A DNA stretch of 64,000 bases from Paramicrosporidium saccamoebae (GCA_002794465.1 MTSL01000178.1:62001-126000); one strand, 5' to 3'; counted from the first letter of the stretch, positions 30,092 to 43,747 are shown. The notes: generated by a model not told the origin, from the sequence alone. A program made the numbers and translations.

Positions 30092-31163
30092 TCAGTCGTG
30101 CCTCCATGTAACTGCCACTTGATCCGTTCGGTATCTTTGCGAACAAGTGGCTTTGCTGACATGGCAAGCCGCTTCCTGGTTGGACTTGAATTGCTCAAGA
30201 CCTGCGTGGGCAATCATGATTCCATTGTCAATACAAAATCGCTCATCGGTGGCATACAGCGTAGCACCACGTTGTTTAGCCATCTCTCCCATCATCTCTT
30301 GCAATTTGACGTTACCTAAACGACTCAATTAGACCTAATACCAAGAGAAATACATCCGACACCGCCAACAATAAGAACCTCTGTTGAACTTACGTGGGCC
30401 ATGGCTCTTTCCGTAATTTCGACAAGCATTGCAAAGACAGTTTCCTGCAAAGAGTAACACAGGTCTTCTGGTGTATGTTGAGTGGAGATTCCCTCAATAA
30501 AAGAGAGGATCCCAGAGAACGAAACATCCATGCCCTTCACAGTATATGGCAAGTCAATGTAATTTGATCCAAGTTTTGCCAATTTTTCAATATTGTATCC
30601 CGGGCTTGGATCATTTGAGAGATTAAGGATGCGGGCAAAACGATCAAGACAATTTCCAACAGCAATATCAATGGTCTCACCAAATATCCGATACCTTTGG
30701 TGCGAGTAGGCAATCACTTGAGTGTTTCCTCCGCTCACATAGAGAATCACAGGATTCCGTGCATTGGTAATCAGCCGTCCCATTTCAATGTGCCCAATGC
30801 AGTGATTCACTGGGATCAGCGGCTTCTTCCACAGCAAAGACAGGGTTCGGGCAACAACAGCTACGGAAATGAGAGGAGGGGCCATTCCTGGTCCTACCAA
30901 GACATAATAAAGATTGCACCATGAACCGTACCTCTGGTATAGCAAATACAGTCTATTTCTTCACTTGAGATACGTGCCTCCTCAAGGGCTTCCTTGATTA
31001 GTTTGATGATATATTCTCGGTGATGACGGGCCGTCTCACCAGGTAGAAATCCCGTACCTGGTGGCGTTATATATGTATGCCTGATATTTGCAAGCACGCT
31101 AGAGTCCTGAATGATTCCAATTCCAAGCTTGTTAGCGCTGCCCTCTAGCCCAAGAGATATCAT
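30092..31163 (-). CDS. KAE1: KEOPS tRNA N6-threonylcarbamoyladenosine transferase Kae1
   Basis: Exons 31163-30932, 30893-30354 and 30315-30092; two 38-nt introns; 331 residues. Seen: [30 protein letters not shown], the metal-binding [12 protein letters not shown] (HxxxH), [24 protein letters not shown] and, after the second splice, [13 protein letters not shown] and [10 protein letters not shown]. It is of the Kae1/OSGEP (KEOPS) branch, not the mitochondrial Qri7/TsaD branch. It makes t6A37 on ANN-decoding tRNAs in cytosol and nucleus. It sits between two proteasome beta genes and is divergent from beta6 across 36 bp. Confidence 0.95.
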
Positions 31164-31199
31164 TATCTGGTCAAGGTGACCCTAGTCGCAGAACTTGAA

Positions 31200-31911
31200 A
31201 TGTTATCCACTTCTACTCACGCGCAGCCTGTACAGCATCGTTTTGAGCCTTATGCTGACAACGGAGGGTAAATTACTGCTCTATTTTCATACCAATAGTT
31301 CTTCCTTGGCGATTGCTGGTCAGGACTTTGTAATTGTCGCTGCCGACACCCGTCAGTCTGACGGCTACCTTATCAACTCGCGCAACGCTCCCAAATCGTT
31401 CCAGCTGACGGATAAGACTGTGGTTTGCGTCAATGGATACCATGCGGATGGTTTGCAGCTTACCAAAGACCTACACACACGTATCCGAATGTACAAGTAT
31501 CAGCATGAAAAGGTTATGAGCACTCAATCTATTGCACAACTTACTTCAACCATTTTATATGGACACCGGTTTTTTCCATACTACACCTTTACGCTAATCG
31601 GCGGGCTGGATGAAGAAGGGCGCGGAGCAGTTTACAGTTTTGACCCGGTTGGCTCGTTTGAGAGGGAGGTATTTCGCGCCGGAGGCTCTGCAGCTGCCTT
31701 GATTCAGCCATTCCTGGACTCTCAAATTGGGCGAAAGAACCAGACCGCTCCATCCAACGACCCTATTACTCTGGAGTTTGCTCTGAAAATTGCAAAAGAT
31801 GCCTTCACTTCTGCTGCAGAGCGTGACATTTATACTGGCGATGACGTGCAGATTTGGATAATTACCCAAGATGGCTGTCGCCAGGAATCCTTTCCACTTC
31901 GTCGCGACTAA
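31200..31911 (+). CDS. PRE7: 20S proteasome subunit beta6
   Basis: Exons 31200-31267 and 31299-31911 with a 31-nt intron; 226 residues. The splice gives RFEPYADNGGSSLAIAGQDF, as in beta6/PSMB1. VIVAADTRQSDGYLINSR, LTDKTVVCVNGYHADGL, ILYGHRFFPYYTFTLIGGLDEEGRGAVYSFDPVGSF (quoted in parts by family), FRAGGSAAALIQPFLD and SAAERDIYTGDD identify it. Position 1 of the mature chain is not a catalytic Thr; beta6 is structural. AATAAA follows the stop by 11 bp. It lies 1.1 kb from beta5. Confidence 0.95.
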
Positions 31912-32051
31912 GCCTATTCCTCAATAAAACGCGACTGTAGTATTTGGTCATCACTCTCAAGTGTTTATATCTAGGAGGCCAATGAAAATTCACTTGAATC
32001 CCGAGCCGTATATGATTGGCGGCTTTTCAGACCGGAGGCAGTTGGAGCATC

Positions 32052-35000
32052 ATGTCTGACAGCGCCCAAGGTGGGTTATCTTGAAATTGTTGGTAACCAT
32101 TCTAGGAGACTATCGTAATGATAGTAGATTCAAAAGGTATGAGACTGCCATCGAACGAAATTTGGCTACCTTTGAAACCATTTCAGAATGGGCAGACATT
32201 ATTGCATTTCTTTCTCGCTTAAACAAGGTGAGCCATTTATTCATTCCATTGTCATTCCTTCAGACACTCACATCTCATCCTCAGTATAGCATAGTTCCAC
32301 GGAAGCTGATCGTCTGCAAACGTCTCGCTCAATGCCTAAACCCCAATCTTCCATCGGGTGTGCATCAGAAGACGTTGGAGACATACGCGACAATCTTTCA
32401 AAAAATTGGGGTACACATCCTGTAACGGTAGATTTAATGTATAGGTGGAGGGTCTTTCGCGGGATCTCTCGCTGTATTGTATGGGAATTTTTCCATTCTT
32501 CGAATTTGCCTCTTCGATGATGCGTGTTGAGGTGTTGGATATTGTTAGTAGATTTATTGTGCCCCTCGGAGGAAGGATGAATGAGTGCTTACAAAGCCTT
32601 GTGTTGGCGCTGCTTCCAGGATTAGAAGAGGAATCTGGAGAGCATTTTGGCAAATGCATGAAAGTTTTCGATAACATTTCAAGCGCGGTGACCGCCAAGA
32701 ACGTAATTGAAAAAGTTTGGACTGCAATGTTAGCTAGCAATAAGCATCGTTTGTCCGCGGTGAACTACCTAAATCGCATTCAACCTAAAAGGCTCTCCAG
32801 TGAAGAATCTGCCACTTTTTGTGCTGAGAGACCTACATTAGTTACCTCTGCTTTGTGTGTAGCTTTGGAGGATCAGCAGATTCTTGTTGTACGTGGGATT
32901 CTTGACTTGGTCTGCTCCCATTTTCCTCTTGACAACACATGGCTTGGGGATGCTCTGAAAGTGCAGCTTGCTCGATCGGTTTTAGCCGCACTTACCCGGC
33001 GTGATATGTCTCTAAATCGACGAGTATACTCTTGGATAATTGGATCTTCCTCTTCGGAGGGCAATCTCGAATCCATTGCCCCTAAATGTACAGAAATGCT
33101 TGTCGTTGCCCTCAAGTCGATGATTTATGAAGCAGACCTTCAGTCCTCTGATAGTTTAACCCGTCCATACAAAGTGCTCTTGTTTCTCAATGATAAAGCC
33201 CATATCATGAAAGCACTATTTGAGCATGTCGTTGTGGATCTTATTGGTGCGTTAGAATCGTGGAGCAGGATGGGTCTTTCAAATTTTGACAAGGTATGGC
33301 GCAGGGCTCGATTTCTAAATTCATAGATCTTGGCATCTGCCGATCAGTTGTTCAGTGTGGTTGACTTGAGCCAAGTCTGGACAAGCTTCATTAGCATTGC
33401 CACAAAAAAGCGCAGAGCTGAATTTGTTGAGTTGTGCACAGTGGCGTTGTATGGGATGAGAAATTTGAGGATCTGCGAGGATGAGGCCTCGTATGGGCTG
33501 CTACCGCTCTTTCTTGGATCAGTATCTCTCTCATTCCAAGTACTACGACTTGTCACAAGTACTAATTATATTAGAAAAGGGATGATATTACCCCTGAGGA
33601 GGTTCGGGAGCTGTTGAAACTTTGTAAGACTGTTGCCGTCAAAGTTGTCTCTCCCGAAGACGTCAACTTTAGAGACTTTTCCATCGAGGCCCTACAGGAT
33701 ATTTTTGTCACATTGCCTGAATCGGCAAAGACTCTCATAGATCCGGTGCCTACAATTGATTTTGCGTTGCGATCAGCTTTCGTTTGCTCAACCAATGCCA
33801 TGGCCAAGACACCTAACGCCCCATGTGCCGTCATTACAGAGATAGCCACAGCGATCACAGGGTTAGCCCATTCAGTTCTAGTCACGTCAGAAACGCGAAT
33901 TGCAGAATACGATTCCTTGTTAGAAACTAATGAGTTTAAGGAATTGATCACGGCTGTCCATGAACGTATAAAATCCACGTGCAACGTTGATTTACTTGAC
34001 TCGGTCGCTCGACTATTGATGGAATTCAAATTGGCTGCAGCAATGAAAAGTTCAACGACTAGCAAAAATCGTGATACAATTCTAGCCCCAGTTATAGGAC
34101 CGCTCCTTCAAAAGGTACGAGATCCTTGCACATTCTTAACCAATCTCAGGTGTGGGACTTGATCCTAAGCGGAGAGTCCAATCCTATGACGATATCGTTG
34201 CTTCTATGCTCGCTCTATTCATATCATCCATGGGACATTGATAGCTTTTTTTCTCGAAAGGTCAGCACTGGTAATATCGAAACGAGGTGTGTCGCAGTTC
34301 GTCAAGTTGCAGATGTATGGTCTCAATCAGGTATGGCTATTATATTTTCCTCACTTCCTAAATAGTTGAGCTTTCACAATGCCCGGCATCATTTCTTCCG
34401 ACAACCGTGACCGTATTGATGGAACTTTTAGAAGATCCTGTGCCGGAGATTTCCAGGACGGCGTCTAATTGGTTTATTAAATCCGCGAACCACCTCCCAA
34501 GGTATTCTTGATTGTGTCCGTCCTTTATCATTAAGAATCATTGAGCCTCTTTTTCGACTGTTGATAGAAGTCCTGACAAACATCGAAGAGCCTTCAATGA
34601 CATTTGTTCCATTCTATTCAAAGCCTTTCAACGCCGATCAGATTCACTATTGCTTTCAACAGTTAAACGCCATGATCGAAATCGGTGGCTTAGCGGTTGC
34701 AGATTCCATGAATAATCTTTGCCTAAATCCAGGTTTACTAAATGATCTTCTGGCAAAGATTCCATCCAAGTACCGATTTTGCGACAGTAATCAAGGTACT
34801 TTCCCCGCACAACTGCTTTCATTCCTAGGAACCTCTTTAATTCTTTCTCTGTTGCTAATTTCCTTGCCGTACTCTTTTCTGCACGATCGATTGATATTTT
34901 TAGTTATTGCTGTGCGGAGAACCTTGAGAACGTCGGCGAAGATCTTCGGCGAAAGGTAGAATTGATCCAATTATCCTCTCAAAAACTCGTTGTGTCTGTC

Positions 35001-37604
35001 ATCCAATGCTACGATAAGCCCGATATGAAGAATTTGAACTGCATTTATGACATATTTTTGGAGAAGCTTCAGTATATGGTGCAAATTTCCTCGCACAAAG
35101 GCGAGGCGCTCACAGTAAAGATTGTGGAAGTTGTCCTTGCAAAAATGGCAAAATATCATGCCGAAAATGGAGATCTATTACCTGGTAGCTACCATTTACA
35201 CTCCTAATCAGTAGATCCTTCATTCTTGACTGGAATTGTATCACAAATTCTGGCGGTAATTGACAGTCCCGAGGTTCTCTTGGCATGGACTGAATTTCTA
35301 TGCTCCACAGATCTATACTTTGATGACGCCTATTCAAAGCTTGTGGGTCCTGCTTGTCAAGTATTGATCCAACGAATCCGAGAGGACATTAGTACGCAGA
35401 AACGAAATCACGAAGAGGACGGGTTTACTGTGGCAATCATGACTGCAGTCACTGACATCATGTCGCGTGCTGCATTTTCGGACTCGGGAAAAATAGCCAT
35501 ATCAGCATTGTCCATACAAGGCACAAAGACAAAGTCTACTTGGGCTGGAGGCCTGCCACGCCATCCAAGTTTTGACAAAGGGATCGCCGAGCTCAGACTT
35601 AACTCAGTGACCTCCCTCATTCCATTTCTGCTCATAGAAGTTTGCCATCTTGTAGATCAAATCGGTAGTGCAGAAGCACGCCAAAATAGCCGGTTGATGC
35701 TTTTGTGCGAAAGAATATACTTGTCCAGTCCGTCAACCACACTGTATTCAGTTATCGATTATGTTAGTGGGCGGAATGAAGTACTAAGTGACACCAAGTT
35801 TATAATTGATACTCCTCTGGAAAAATTATTCAACACAAGTACTGGTCCATTTCGCGAAGATCTAATGAGAAACCTGTCAATTTTCATGCGCGGAATCCGT
35901 GATGCGAAAACTGATCCTTATTCTAAATTGTACTGCAATTTTTTATTATTTCTAATATGCACAGATCTTTTGAGGCATTTTTCACACTGCTATATTTTTG
36001 TGCACAGAGCACAAATGACGCCGAAAAGTCGGCTGAGATCCTGTCCATTTTGACACAAGCCTCTCGTGACGTCATTGGCAATGTTGCAAGATTTCGATCT
36101 AGCATCCCTATAATATTGGCGGCCTACGTTCAAGTGCTAGAGGGACCCTTCTTCGAAGCATCGGCCGACAGCCGCAAAAATTATCGGGAATCCATAGTAC
36201 TCGATCCGAAGTGATTTTATTTGTAGGACACCTTTTATCGAATCCTGGAGATATCGATTAGTTTAGCAGCCAAGTCAAATGATGTCGGTATGTGGTCCAG
36301 CATCCAACCTGCGGAAGGAGAAGTCACACTAGACTCTGTAGCATCAATCTCAAAAGACAAGCCTTCAGGAAAAGTATTCACATATAATACTGCTCTAAAA
36401 TTAGGCTTTTGGTGCAGTCATTTGGTTGATTATCCCGAAAATGGAAAAAATATTGGACACTGACAAGTTGCAGCCAATCCTCTCATCGATTCTTAGTCAG
36501 ATCCTGCTACCAAATCTCAAATCCGCGTTCAGGTACTGTACAATTTCAAAATTTACTCTTAGATTTCAAGCTCTTGGGGCGTTGGCTACAATCGGCTTGC
36601 GAAGCATCTGTGTGCAATGTACGCTTTCCAAATACTGGAAGCGAGAATTTTGGGATTCCGTGTTCTTAGATCAGCAATTTTTTTCTTGCAACCAAGAGAC
36701 GCTTCAGGATTTTGTTGTAGAGATGAAAACGCTTTTACAATCCGACTCGGAAAAAATTTCCGAGCTGCTTGGTATCATCTAATGTATGTATGTTAATGTT
36801 TAGCAAAAATACCATCCTCTGGTAGTTCTAACTTGTTTTTGTCACGCGAGATGGAATCCTTGAATCGAGCAACTATGATAAGAAGGCTTGGGTTTGTGGC
36901 ATTTTGTGCAGATGTTGAGACTTTAAAGTCCAGCATGCCTATCATACAAGAAAAAATTGTCGACATTTTACGTCTTGGGGCGGGTATTAGCTCATCAGAG
37001 GTGTCTACCCGGTGCATTATTTGTGCTAATTTTATAGATTTATATTCTTCTCAGAATTCTCTTGTTCCGTCTAGGCGACGAAATGCCGAGCACACTGTGG
37101 CCAGTTGTTGTCACAGACATTGTTGCTCTATATCGGAATGTGCTGAACATTCCGAACCCGTCAAGTCTCCCACATGCTCAACTCATGACAGTTGCACAGG
37201 CCAGTAAGCTGGTTGATCTTGTTGTTATTTCTGGCTATGCTACCCCATTATTGTAATATGTGCGGCAATTTTTTAATAGTAGGTATTTTTGGGTCTTATT
37301 TGGAAATGATACAACGCACAGCACGGATGTCTTGAAAACAAGAAACTTGTTCCGGCGCATAAACGAGAAGTTTGCTTGGGACAAGGAAATCATACCAGAC
37401 GAAGCACACCAGATGTTAAAAATGCGAAAACCCTTAATTCCCGCTGGTCCTATCACTAGCTTGTATGATTTGGAAAATTATTTCTGTTTTGTGCAAAATA
37501 GATTACACGAGGGAGAGGCATTTAGTGTTGCCATTGATTCGACCGATTTAAAATCCAGGTTTCTACATGATTTTACTGAGACGATCACATCGTCTGGTGA
37601 CTAG
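32052..37604 (+). CDS. DOP1: DOP1 (Dopey) family Golgi/endosome trafficking protein
   Basis: About 1,655 residues from 19 exons if the optional intron below is spliced. Introns of 30-37 nt lie at 32071, 32228, 32411, 33294, 33540, 34115, 34331, 34502, 34869, 35185, 35930, 36197, 36533, 36772, 37001 and 37253. A 49-nt intron starts at 36425 and a doubtful 33-nt one at 34796. The N-terminal domain is diagnostic: EWADIIAFLSRLNK, PQYSIVPRKLIVCKRLAQCL, PSGVHQKTLETYATIF, LALLPGLEEESG. The C-terminus matches too: WKREFWDSVFLDQQFF, LFLSREMESLNRATMIRRL and NEKFAWDKEI. DOP1 works with MON2 and flippases in endosome-Golgi transport. The exon joins in the last third are well supported by phase; those near 34.8 and 36.4 kb less so. 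Confidence 0.88.
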
Positions 37605-37628
37605 TTTAGATTGCTTTATAAAATTATA

Positions 37629-39026
37629 CTATTCGTACCCTTCGACTTTCATATCATTCAGGCCGAACTCCTCATTCTGTTCAAACGTGCGCTCATATTC
37701 CTCGACAACCATCATGGGATCTTCGTCCGGCGCATATATATTTTGCAAGTAGCTATTGCCCATCGGATCATCCAAAATGACCGTACATAGAAGCTGAAGT
37801 TCACAAATCTTGTCAATATTTTTCAGTAAGCTGTCGAAAACCGATTTTTTTTCAGGCAATGCGGAATCTCCAGAGGCGAATGGGACTTTGTCATTGAGCT
37901 CCTTACGGACTTGCCTCAGTAGCCCTTCGAGAGTAGTAAAGCGTCCACCCAATGCACCGGTTGTTAAATGAAGATCAATTTCTGGTATTTCCAGAGTGCA
38001 GGTTTCGGATTTGAGAATATCTCGATTGAGATCTTCTTCTGACCTAAGTTTCAACGTAATTCTACGACCACGCAGAGCCATGGCTCCGCTACTCTTCACC
38101 TCGTTTGACTTATAGCCACAATAGTCGCACGTTGTGGCCATAATAATAACTTCGCGAAAATGGGGAATCTCGATGAGATGCATCCTAGTTTCACACGGCG
38201 ATGAGCACGAACTACAATTAGTTTGGAAGCAATACACTGAGTCTGGCACAAGATTGTCATTGTCATCTTCACCTTCCACGTTATTTTGAGCCGAAAACCC
38301 CATTAACGTAAGCTGTTCAGAAGTTTGCTTGTAATGAAGAGTTTTGATTTTCGGATCCGTTTTAGGGGCGCATCTAAGAATCAGCATTGGTTTTGAGATA
38401 TTTGATACAAGTTTTCTATATAGCTGTTCCCTGAAGGGTCGTCAACGACAAAAGAGCATTTCATCTTGTTGCTCACGATATCCTCGAGCTTGGCAATAAC
38501 TACCTCCAATTTTTCATGCGATTCTGAATCGGAAACCTATGTATCAGCAATACACGCGCGTAGCAGATTTACTTTGCGTGAATCTTGCCCATCTCTTAGA
38601 TCAGCTATAATGCGCCGAATTATTCCCTCCACAGTGTTGAGATATCCTTTTTGATGACTTGCGGGCACTTCTAGCATGGCTTCTTCGATGCTGACGCTTG
38701 CATGCTCTGATACAACTACCTGTCGATTCAAGTCTTCCAAAGAAGTTATTAGGCAAGTCTGCTTAATCCCTTTATCTGCGATCGCTGTAGCCGATTGAAC
38801 ATTATTGTTGCTGAATCCACAATGGGGGCATTCAAAGGCGGCGATTACTATGTCGCGGAAGTGGGGGATTCTAGTAAGCAAGAAACGAGAAACGCCCTGC
38901 CATATTAAGCCAGAGTCGTAAAACTACCTTCTCCCTGCACTGCATACACAAGCTCTCTACCTCTACGACATTTTGCTCCGGGGAAATGTCCTCGAATATC
39001 GGCCTGTGTTCTTCCGGGTGTCCCAT
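37629..39026 (-). CDS. ZPR1: ZPR1 zinc-finger protein (eEF1A chaperone)
   Basis: Exons 39026-38928, 38896-38573, 38536-38409 and 38373-37629; introns 31, 36 and 35 nt; 431 residues. It holds the duplicated ZPR1 module. Module 1: ESLCMQCREKG, TRIPHFRDIVIAAFECPHCG, then DDPSGNSYIENL. Module 2: FQTNCSSCSSPC, IEIPHFREVIIMATTCDYCG, LGGRFTTLEGLL, DDPMGNSYLQNIYAPDEDP. The end is NEEFGLNDMKVEGYE. Four CxxC pairs make two zinc ribbons. ZPR1 helps fold eEF1A. It is convergent with DOP1, with 24 bp between stops. Confidence 0.96.
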
Positions 39027-39250
39027 TGTTTTCGATAATCCCTGGTTGAGTTGCCAAATATAGATGTGGGGAGTATGGGCATTTACAAAAGTACAAACCT
39101 CCCCATTCCATAGCCTTATACATAAAATCCGGCGGATGTTAGACAAAATAACCGTATGCGCTCAATCGGTTTGGAAGCTCACCGGGCGCTGCCATCTATT
39201 TTCCTCCCTTGGAGTGTTTCTAAAGATATAATATCAGTGAACTCAGTTTG

Positions 39251-40575
39251 ATGCAAGTTCTCCCTGAATTAGGTCAATTTATTCATCAGGTACTTAGAAA
39301 GAATATACATTTGAGGTCATATAGAAGGTGCATAAACATTATGCGTATTGGACCAATCAAACCTGCGCAAAGACAAGGGTCGAGAGGAATAGCGCAGCCA
39401 AAGAGTATGACGAACCGAAATAAGACTACAGCTATTCCTATACCAATTTCTGACCCTCCGTCGCATATTCCCACCGTCCTTCCCACCTCAAGCAGACCAA
39501 AGCAACGTCTAGAACCCACCAGGACGACAAAAAAGTCGCAGAAACTTGTGGTATTTCCTGATGCTGAAGTGGAAGAAGAGCAAGTTGATGAAAACTGTAT
39601 TCAGATTGTATCTGATGAAGAATTCCCGTTCACTTCGAACGCTCCACAGTCAGACGAAAATCTTCGACGAGTTACGGCATATTTGACGGCCGAGTACTTT
39701 TTATTGGGAGAATTTTATTTTATAGATCATTCCGGCTGAAGGATCTTCGAGACCACTGTCTCAAGATGAATTTAACAGGGTCGGTTGATATCAAAAGATT
39801 TGACGAGGTCCTCTATTCGCCATATTTTATTGATAAAGAAAAGAGCGAGCTGGCCGGAAAGCTGGAGGATGCCGTTGCTTCTGATGCGCCTATCGGGGAA
39901 ATCTTTGTCTTTGATTATGGAGTTGTCGTGATTTGGGGGCTAGATGAGGAAGATGAGAAGAAGGCCCTACATAGACTCCAACCTTACGAAACCGACAGGC
40001 TAAGTCCTGATGATGTGGAACTGGAAAGCTTTTCGTTCTGTCACAATCCCGACAAGCCTGCGCGTCTATTTAATGACATTATCAATCTACGGACCGGCCA
40101 TCACCTGGTAAAACTGACTATTTCTCATGCATTGGCACAGTCAGTGAAGTTGGCGTATTTTGAGGAACTTATCGAGAATACAATTTTACATACGAAGAAC
40201 ATTCCTTATGAACTATCGTCCACTGGGACTATCAAAATGTCCAGACAGGATATTAATAGGCAGATTGGAGAACTTTTTGCCATGCGTATGAATGTTAATC
40301 TGATTTCTAACGTTTTGGACACTCCTGAGCTGTTTTGGTCATTTCCAACGCTAGCACCACTATATCGCGCGGTCCGCGGATATCTAGAGATTTCACAGCG
40401 TGTCGAAGTTCTTAACCAAAGATGCGCCGTTCTTTCAGATATGCTTGACATGCTCCGCGACCATGCTAACATCATGCACGGCGAGACTCTGGAATGGATC
40501 GTAATCGTACTAATTGCTATAGAAATCTTTATTGGGATTGCCAAAGGCCTGGGAGACGTTCTATATAGTAGATAG
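39251..40575 (+). CDS. RMD1: RMD1/RMND1 family (DUF155) membrane-anchored protein
   Basis: Exons 39251-39693 and 39726-40575 with a 32-nt intron; about 430 residues. The splice joins RVTAYLTAE to SFRLKDLRDHC, as in Rmd1. FDEVLYSPYF, EIFVFDYGVVVIWGL, KLTISHALAQSVKLAYFEEL, RVEVLNQRCAVLSDMLDMLRDH and a single C-terminal membrane segment (LEWIVIVLIAIEIFIGI) are the DUF155 pattern. The start is uncertain: ATG 39251, or ATG 39341 (MRIGPIKP). In the family, Rmd1 is cytosolic/ER while RMND1 and Rmd8-like members differ; no clear mitochondrial presequence is seen. Confidence 0.88.
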
Positions 40576-40644
40576 ATAGTGCACTAAGAATAAATAAAGC
40601 ATGATGATGATTGCAGGCATGTGGATATTTATACAGATTGTTAA

Positions 40645-43622
40645 TTAGTTAGTGCTTGTCCTCGGACGAGGAGGAAGAGGAGGGCTGCCATCGGCATCTT
40701 TCAAGTCGATCAGATCAAAGCTAGACTCGAGGGTAGCGCTGTAGGGCTCAGGATCGGAAAGCCTACGGGATAAGCGCAAACTCAGACACGACTTACTCAT
40801 CTAGGTAGGTTGCGCTCGAAGACAGCCTAATCTCTGCTCGTAATTTGCTCTCCCGGGCTCGATCGACCTTGAAAATGGGGACTTCGAATACGCCCTTCAC
40901 AGGCTTGTGATCGGAAATGTCAATTTCTGATCTGTCGTAGAACATGCATCGTATCTATTCCGAAATTAAAACACGCGCAGGACAAAATTACATCGTCTCC
41001 TTTAAACAGAATTCGGTCGGTCCACGATGGGACCCGCATTTTTTCGCTACAATATCAATATATGAAAGAAGGAATACCTCGAGTCGTATATGTTTGTTCC
41101 AAGATCGTACTTGTAACTAGGTGCAAAATTAAGCTCCCCTTCTTGAAAGTCCTGGAACACTAGCTTCTCCTTCATTCGCACGGTTAATTGATCATGCTCC
41201 CTCAATATGCTGTAGTTCTTCTCAACAATATGCTCCCGGACATGCTCTCGATCCATATCGATCCTGTAATTCATGTCACCAAACCAGAAAACGACGTCAT
41301 GGGCCAGAATGTCCCTCCCGCCGCTCATTTGCAGTTCATTGAGAGCGAAAATTTGATCCCGGTCGCGCTCCGCTGCATTGTTTTGCCCAGCTGTAAAGTG
41401 GGAAGATACAAAGCAGAGGCTAGAGTTGAACACATCCATTCTAACTGCAACACTTCCCTTGTTCCCAGCCATCCCACCCATACCAGTCTTTTTACTGGCA
41501 ATTTCCACAGCACGGACTGCATCCAAAAAATCCGACCTGATAAAGACGCAAATTGTGGTGCCTACCAGCTGGTGAGATACGAGGAGCGAGAACGGAGTCT
41601 TTGAATGGCGGTCATTCAAATACTTTAAAATAAAGCCTTCCCACATGATTCTGCGTTCTGGATCCACGGACATGATCTGTGTAGCATTTAGCTGAACGAT
41701 TTCCTGAAACCCGATCGCCACTATATGAGGAGGAGCAACGCCTATGAGGATGAACAAAGTTACAAGCAGTATACCTTTGGGGACGGAAATGAGTGGAGAA
41801 TAGTCTTCACCAGACAGAGGGATAGCAGCGTTTGTATTCCAAGTTAGAACTTGCACAATTAGTTGCTCGCGATCACAGTATTCCTTTTTGCGTCTCTCGA
41901 GCTCTCCTTCAACGGCATCGCGCGATGGAGAATAAATGATCACCGGAGATAACTCTGCAGTTTTCCCTAGCAATACGTCGATGGCACGCTGTCGTACTTT
42001 TTCGGAAAAGTTGTTCGAATAGAATCGTTTGGCATTGTTTTTAAAGTCCTCAAACAGGCTAGAGAATGTAAACTTGCCTAGTCGCCCGTAGCTTGACTTG
42101 ATTGCATTAGATCCAGTATATATTCTACTTAACTGGTCTCCATTTGATGACCATAGTTCAGACAAAGAGTTTTGGAACAAGTATGCATCATAGGTATTGC
42201 CAGAGCCAAGCAAATATGTTCTCACAAAGAGATCCACAGTCCTTTTGACAATGTAATTTTGCACAATATTTGTCCTGTCTAAGCAGTCCAGACAATTGAC
42301 TCTAAAGATTCCCTTTTGTTCTCGAACAATCGTTCCCGCAGGATCCATCACAAAATACCCAAACACCTGAAGATCCCGGCCAATGAGGTGAAAAAGTGAC
42401 TCTAGTCTTTCAAAGTTGCTGTTTTTGCACACTGCGTAAACATCAAAGGTTGTTTGACTGAGAGCCCCAACGTCCGGATACTTTCGTACATGAAAATCAA
42501 AGGCATTGGATAGAACATGTTCCGCTTGTCCCTCTTTTTGATTCAGCAGATCAACAACATGGACGAGGCCATACGAGTCCTTGAGATTTGTGAAATGCCT
42601 ATCGAATGCGGGCTGCGTTGCAGGTGGGGTGCGTGTTAGCTGGATGCGGGGGAATCCAAGCTGGAAACCCTGTTGATCCCAAAAGATGGGCACTGTCCCG
42701 CGAATAATTAGATGAGAGAATGTAAAATCTGGATGAGCAAACAGAGTCTCTGTCTCGACAAAATTAGAAACATTTCCATCGTCGTCAATGCCACGGGAAC
42801 GATACCTTGTACCTGCCCTCTTGCAGCTAATTCGAGAGAATACGGCAAAGGCCGCCCGATTTTGCCCAAACATAAATTCCTGGATATCGGCGAAACCCTC
42901 GAAGCAGGCCACAAAGATACCTCCAGTCTGGATGGCCCTTTTTTCCGAACCAAGTAGTGAGGCAGAAAATTTCATGATGGGCTTCATTAGAAATCGGTTC
43001 CAGAAGAACGAGCGCTCACAACTTGTCCAAGCGAAAGGATGCCCTAATTTGACAGTCTTCTGCAAGCTTTTAGTAGAGTCCCAATCGTATCCAAAGTAAA
43101 AGTAGCCTTCGGACAAAAAGACTGACAATTCTGCACATGGATGTTCGCCATAAGCCTGACGTACTCCTCGACGTGCGTGCCCATGGTCCTCCAAGGGAAG
43201 ACTTGCCGTCGAGGATGCATAGCTTGTTAAATCATCGTATTTTGACGAAGTGATGGACACAAAGTCGACCTCGTCTATCCTATATAGCATTCTTCCAACC
43301 ACACTCCCGACTGCCGTCACTCTAGTAATTATACATATAAAGTCCTCTTTCAAATTAGTTACAGTCGACAATGGGCTGTACCTGAATCTACACGAATGAT
43401 TCCGAGACATCCGAAAATGGGCCGCTCAACTAGTCTTTCATAGAGGGATACATCGAGAGTGGCCGTGGCGACCAAGTCTACTTTGCACGCTGTAGTGACC
43501 TTCCCAGCTTGTCCAATCGACGAAAATGACACTGCTAGTGTTCGGCCAGTCTTTGAAGGGCCGCTGGGACAGATTACAATCCTCCGAAACGGGCCCCTCT
43601 CTAATAACAGTTCAGATTCCAT
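40645..43622 (-). CDS. INP52: Synaptojanin-type inositol polyphosphate 5-phosphatase with Sac domain
   Basis: Exons 43622-43382, 43346-41775, 41741-41078, 41046-40992, 40954-40797 and 40762-40645; introns 35, 33, 31, 37 and 34 nt; 935 residues. The Sac domain has the CX5R(T/S) active site in VNCLDCLDRTN. The 5-phosphatase has IVAIGFQEIVQLN, VFWFGDMNYRI, MRVPSWTDRILF and ISDHKPVKGVF. The short C-terminus has a PPLPPRPR SH3-type motif. It removes phosphates from phosphoinositides at the plasma membrane and endosomes. The first intron ends in AAG; the 33-nt second intron keeps the frame and has no stop. Confidence 0.95.
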
Positions 43623-43747
43623 GGTGTGACGAGGCCCGGCTGTCGATGGAATGGGCTACCTATTGGTCTATTAGTTAAGCGACCGCTCTGACATGTTCTT
43701 TGTGGAGATGACTATTTGAAAATTATACATTGATCCTAAACCTCGAG

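Noticed and set aside
34490-34545. Apparent frameshift in DOP1
   Set aside because: A 34-nt intron ending in AAG restores the frame and a conserved LPRIIEPLF-type motif.
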